DNA of 6,238 bases. Source: Pseudomonadota bacterium. Lineage in GTDB: Bacteria > Pseudomonadota > Gammaproteobacteria > Xanthomonadales > Xanthomonadaceae. Made by a program: the position numbers and the translations under genes. The stretch is from the NCBI GenBank assembly GCA_023391775.1, contig JAEWAG010000283.1, forward strand, positions 1 to 6,238, written 5' to 3'. The notes under the pieces are model-generated. The model had not been told where the DNA came from, made no database searches, and worked only from the letters and a program-made list of their open reading frames with translations. Positions 5,774-6,238 of this stretch are shown here, in pieces (within the stretch, counting starts at the first letter, position 1; each line of letters begins with the position of its first letter).

Positions 5774-5798
5774 CGGCCCCGGCGGATGGCCGGGGCCG
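5774..5798 (-). other. Strong GC hairpin downstream of queD
   Basis: CGGCCCCGGC (5774-5783) and GCCGGGGCCG (5789-5798) are perfect 10-base inverted arms with a five-base spacer. The hairpin lies 75 bases past the queD stop codon and upstream of the phasin promoter. The minus-strand RNA continues GCTGCGTAT without a U tract. It may serve as a 3'-end stabiliser or factor-assisted terminator of queD (inference). Confidence 0.5.
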
Positions 5799-5840
5799 TG
5801 CAGGAACCAGAGGTGTCGGCCGGCCGATGTCCGGCAACCG

Positions 5841-5860
5841 GGCCCGCGCCAGGGCGGGCC
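5841..5860 (-). other. GC hairpin 12 bases after the queD stop
   Basis: GGCCCGC (5841-5847) and GCGGGCC (5854-5860) are exact 7-base inverted arms with a six-base loop. Between this and the larger hairpin lies a 12-base palindrome TCGGCCGGCCGA (5816-5827). None is followed by T residues on the minus strand. Together they fill the queD 3' region with structure, but a terminator cannot be claimed. Confidence 0.4.
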
Positions 5861-5872
5861 GGGAAGACTGGC

Positions 5873-6226
5873 TCAGCCGCGGTAGCGGCAGCCGGAGGTG
5901 CAGGTCTCGTGTACCACCACTTCGCTCAGCAGCGGCACCTCAGGCTTGAGCCGGTCCCAGATCCAGGCGGCGAGGTTCTCGCTGGTCGGGTTTTCCAGGC
6001 CGGGGATGTCGTTGAGGTAGTGGTGGTCCAGCTGCTCGTACAACGGCTTGAACGCGGCCTTCAGGTCGGCGAAGTCCATCACCCAGCCGGCCTGCGGATC
6101 GACCGGGCCCTCCACGTGCAGCTCCACCCGGAACGAGTGGCCGTGCAGGCGCGAGCACTTGTGGCCGGCGGGCACGTGGGGCAGGCGGTGGGCGGCCTCG
6201 AGGGTGAAGACCTTGAAGATTTCCAT
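5873..6226 (-). CDS. queD: 6-carboxy-5,6,7,8-tetrahydropterin synthase (QueD)
   Basis: Zinc enzyme that turns 7,8-dihydroneopterin triphosphate into 6-carboxytetrahydropterin, the second step to preQ0 and queuosine in tRNA (EC 4.1.2.50). The 117-residue product is full length for the QueD/PTPS family. The zinc ligands are H13, H28 and H30 (AAHRLP, LHGHS); the catalytic C24 lies in [10 protein letters not shown]67-H68 (LDHHYLND) and E107 (VHETCTSGC) complete the active site. These positions sit three residues before their E. coli QueD counterparts (C27, H16, H31, H33, D70, H71, E110), so all key residues are present. [14 protein letters not shown] is also typical. The ATG at 6226 is 12 bases from the window end, so its promoter and any upstream partner are not visible. 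No other que gene is seen. Confidence 0.95.
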   Translation of the reverse strand: MEIFKVFTLEAAHRLPHVPAGHKCSRLHGHSFRVELHVEGPVDPQAGWVMDFADLKAAFKPLYEQLDHHYLNDIPGLENPTSENLAAWIWDRLKPEVPLLSEVVVHETCTSGCRYRG

Positions 6227-6238
6227 GGGGCGATTGTC

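Noticed and set aside
4167..5837. Continuation of the msrC reading frame upstream, which could suggest a fusion protein of over 700 residues
   Set aside because: The upstream part is antisense to bioD and out of frame with the phasin gene, with no domain resemblance; fRMsr proteins are single-domain and about 160 residues.
1..6238. Mobile element, prophage, CRISPR, defence or tRNA signals
   Set aside because: No transposase, integrase, terminal repeats, spaced direct repeats or tRNA-like cloverleaf were seen; all larger coding regions are housekeeping families of uniform base composition.

Overview
The window is GC-rich DNA from a gammaproteobacterium, most probably a member of the Xanthomonadaceae (Xanthomonas, Stenotrophomonas, Pseudoxanthomonas or Lysobacter relatives). 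The base is family-level protein resemblance: a btuB with a cysteine-pair insertion, a short phasin beginning MSYQFNEQ, and a split cobT-cobC-cobS cluster. The genus cannot be fixed from the sequence alone. I see no mobile element, CRISPR array, tRNA or rRNA, and GC content looks even along the window. It reads as ordinary chromosomal cofactor-metabolism territory.

Layout. Positions 1-1257 hold the vitamin B12 control region. The 5' part of btuB (outer-membrane cobalamin receptor, minus strand, cut by the window edge) is preceded by a complete cobalamin riboswitch (961-1169) and a leader that can sequester the btuB ribosome binding site. A short divergent intergenic region with a 19-bp dyad separates it from cobT. 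Positions 1258-3628 (plus) hold cobT-cobC-cobS, whose stop and start codons overlap by 4 bases at both junctions. This operon builds the lower nucleotide loop of cobalamin: CobT makes alpha-ribazole phosphate, CobS joins the ribazole moiety to adenosylcobinamide-GDP, and CobC removes the 5'-phosphate. The kinase/guanylyltransferase step (CobU/CobP) is not in the window.

Positions 3681-4166 (minus) hold a GAF-fold free-methionine-(R)-sulfoxide reductase with its three cysteines intact, convergent with cobS. Positions 4323-5000 (plus) hold bioD (dethiobiotin synthetase), divergent from the reductase. Positions 5270-5659 (minus) hold a small phasin-family protein with a recognisable promoter, an overlapping TGCA-centred operator-like site and a strong intrinsic terminator (5160-5197). 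Positions 5873-6226 (minus) hold a complete queD (queuosine and other 7-deazapurine synthesis), ending 12 bases before the window end.

No wholly new system is evident. The parts most worth a second look are the btuB riboswitch expression platform with its exact anti-Shine-Dalgarno segment, the dyad shared by the divergent btuB and cobT promoters, the operator-like site over the phasin promoter, and several GC-rich hairpins without U tracts.
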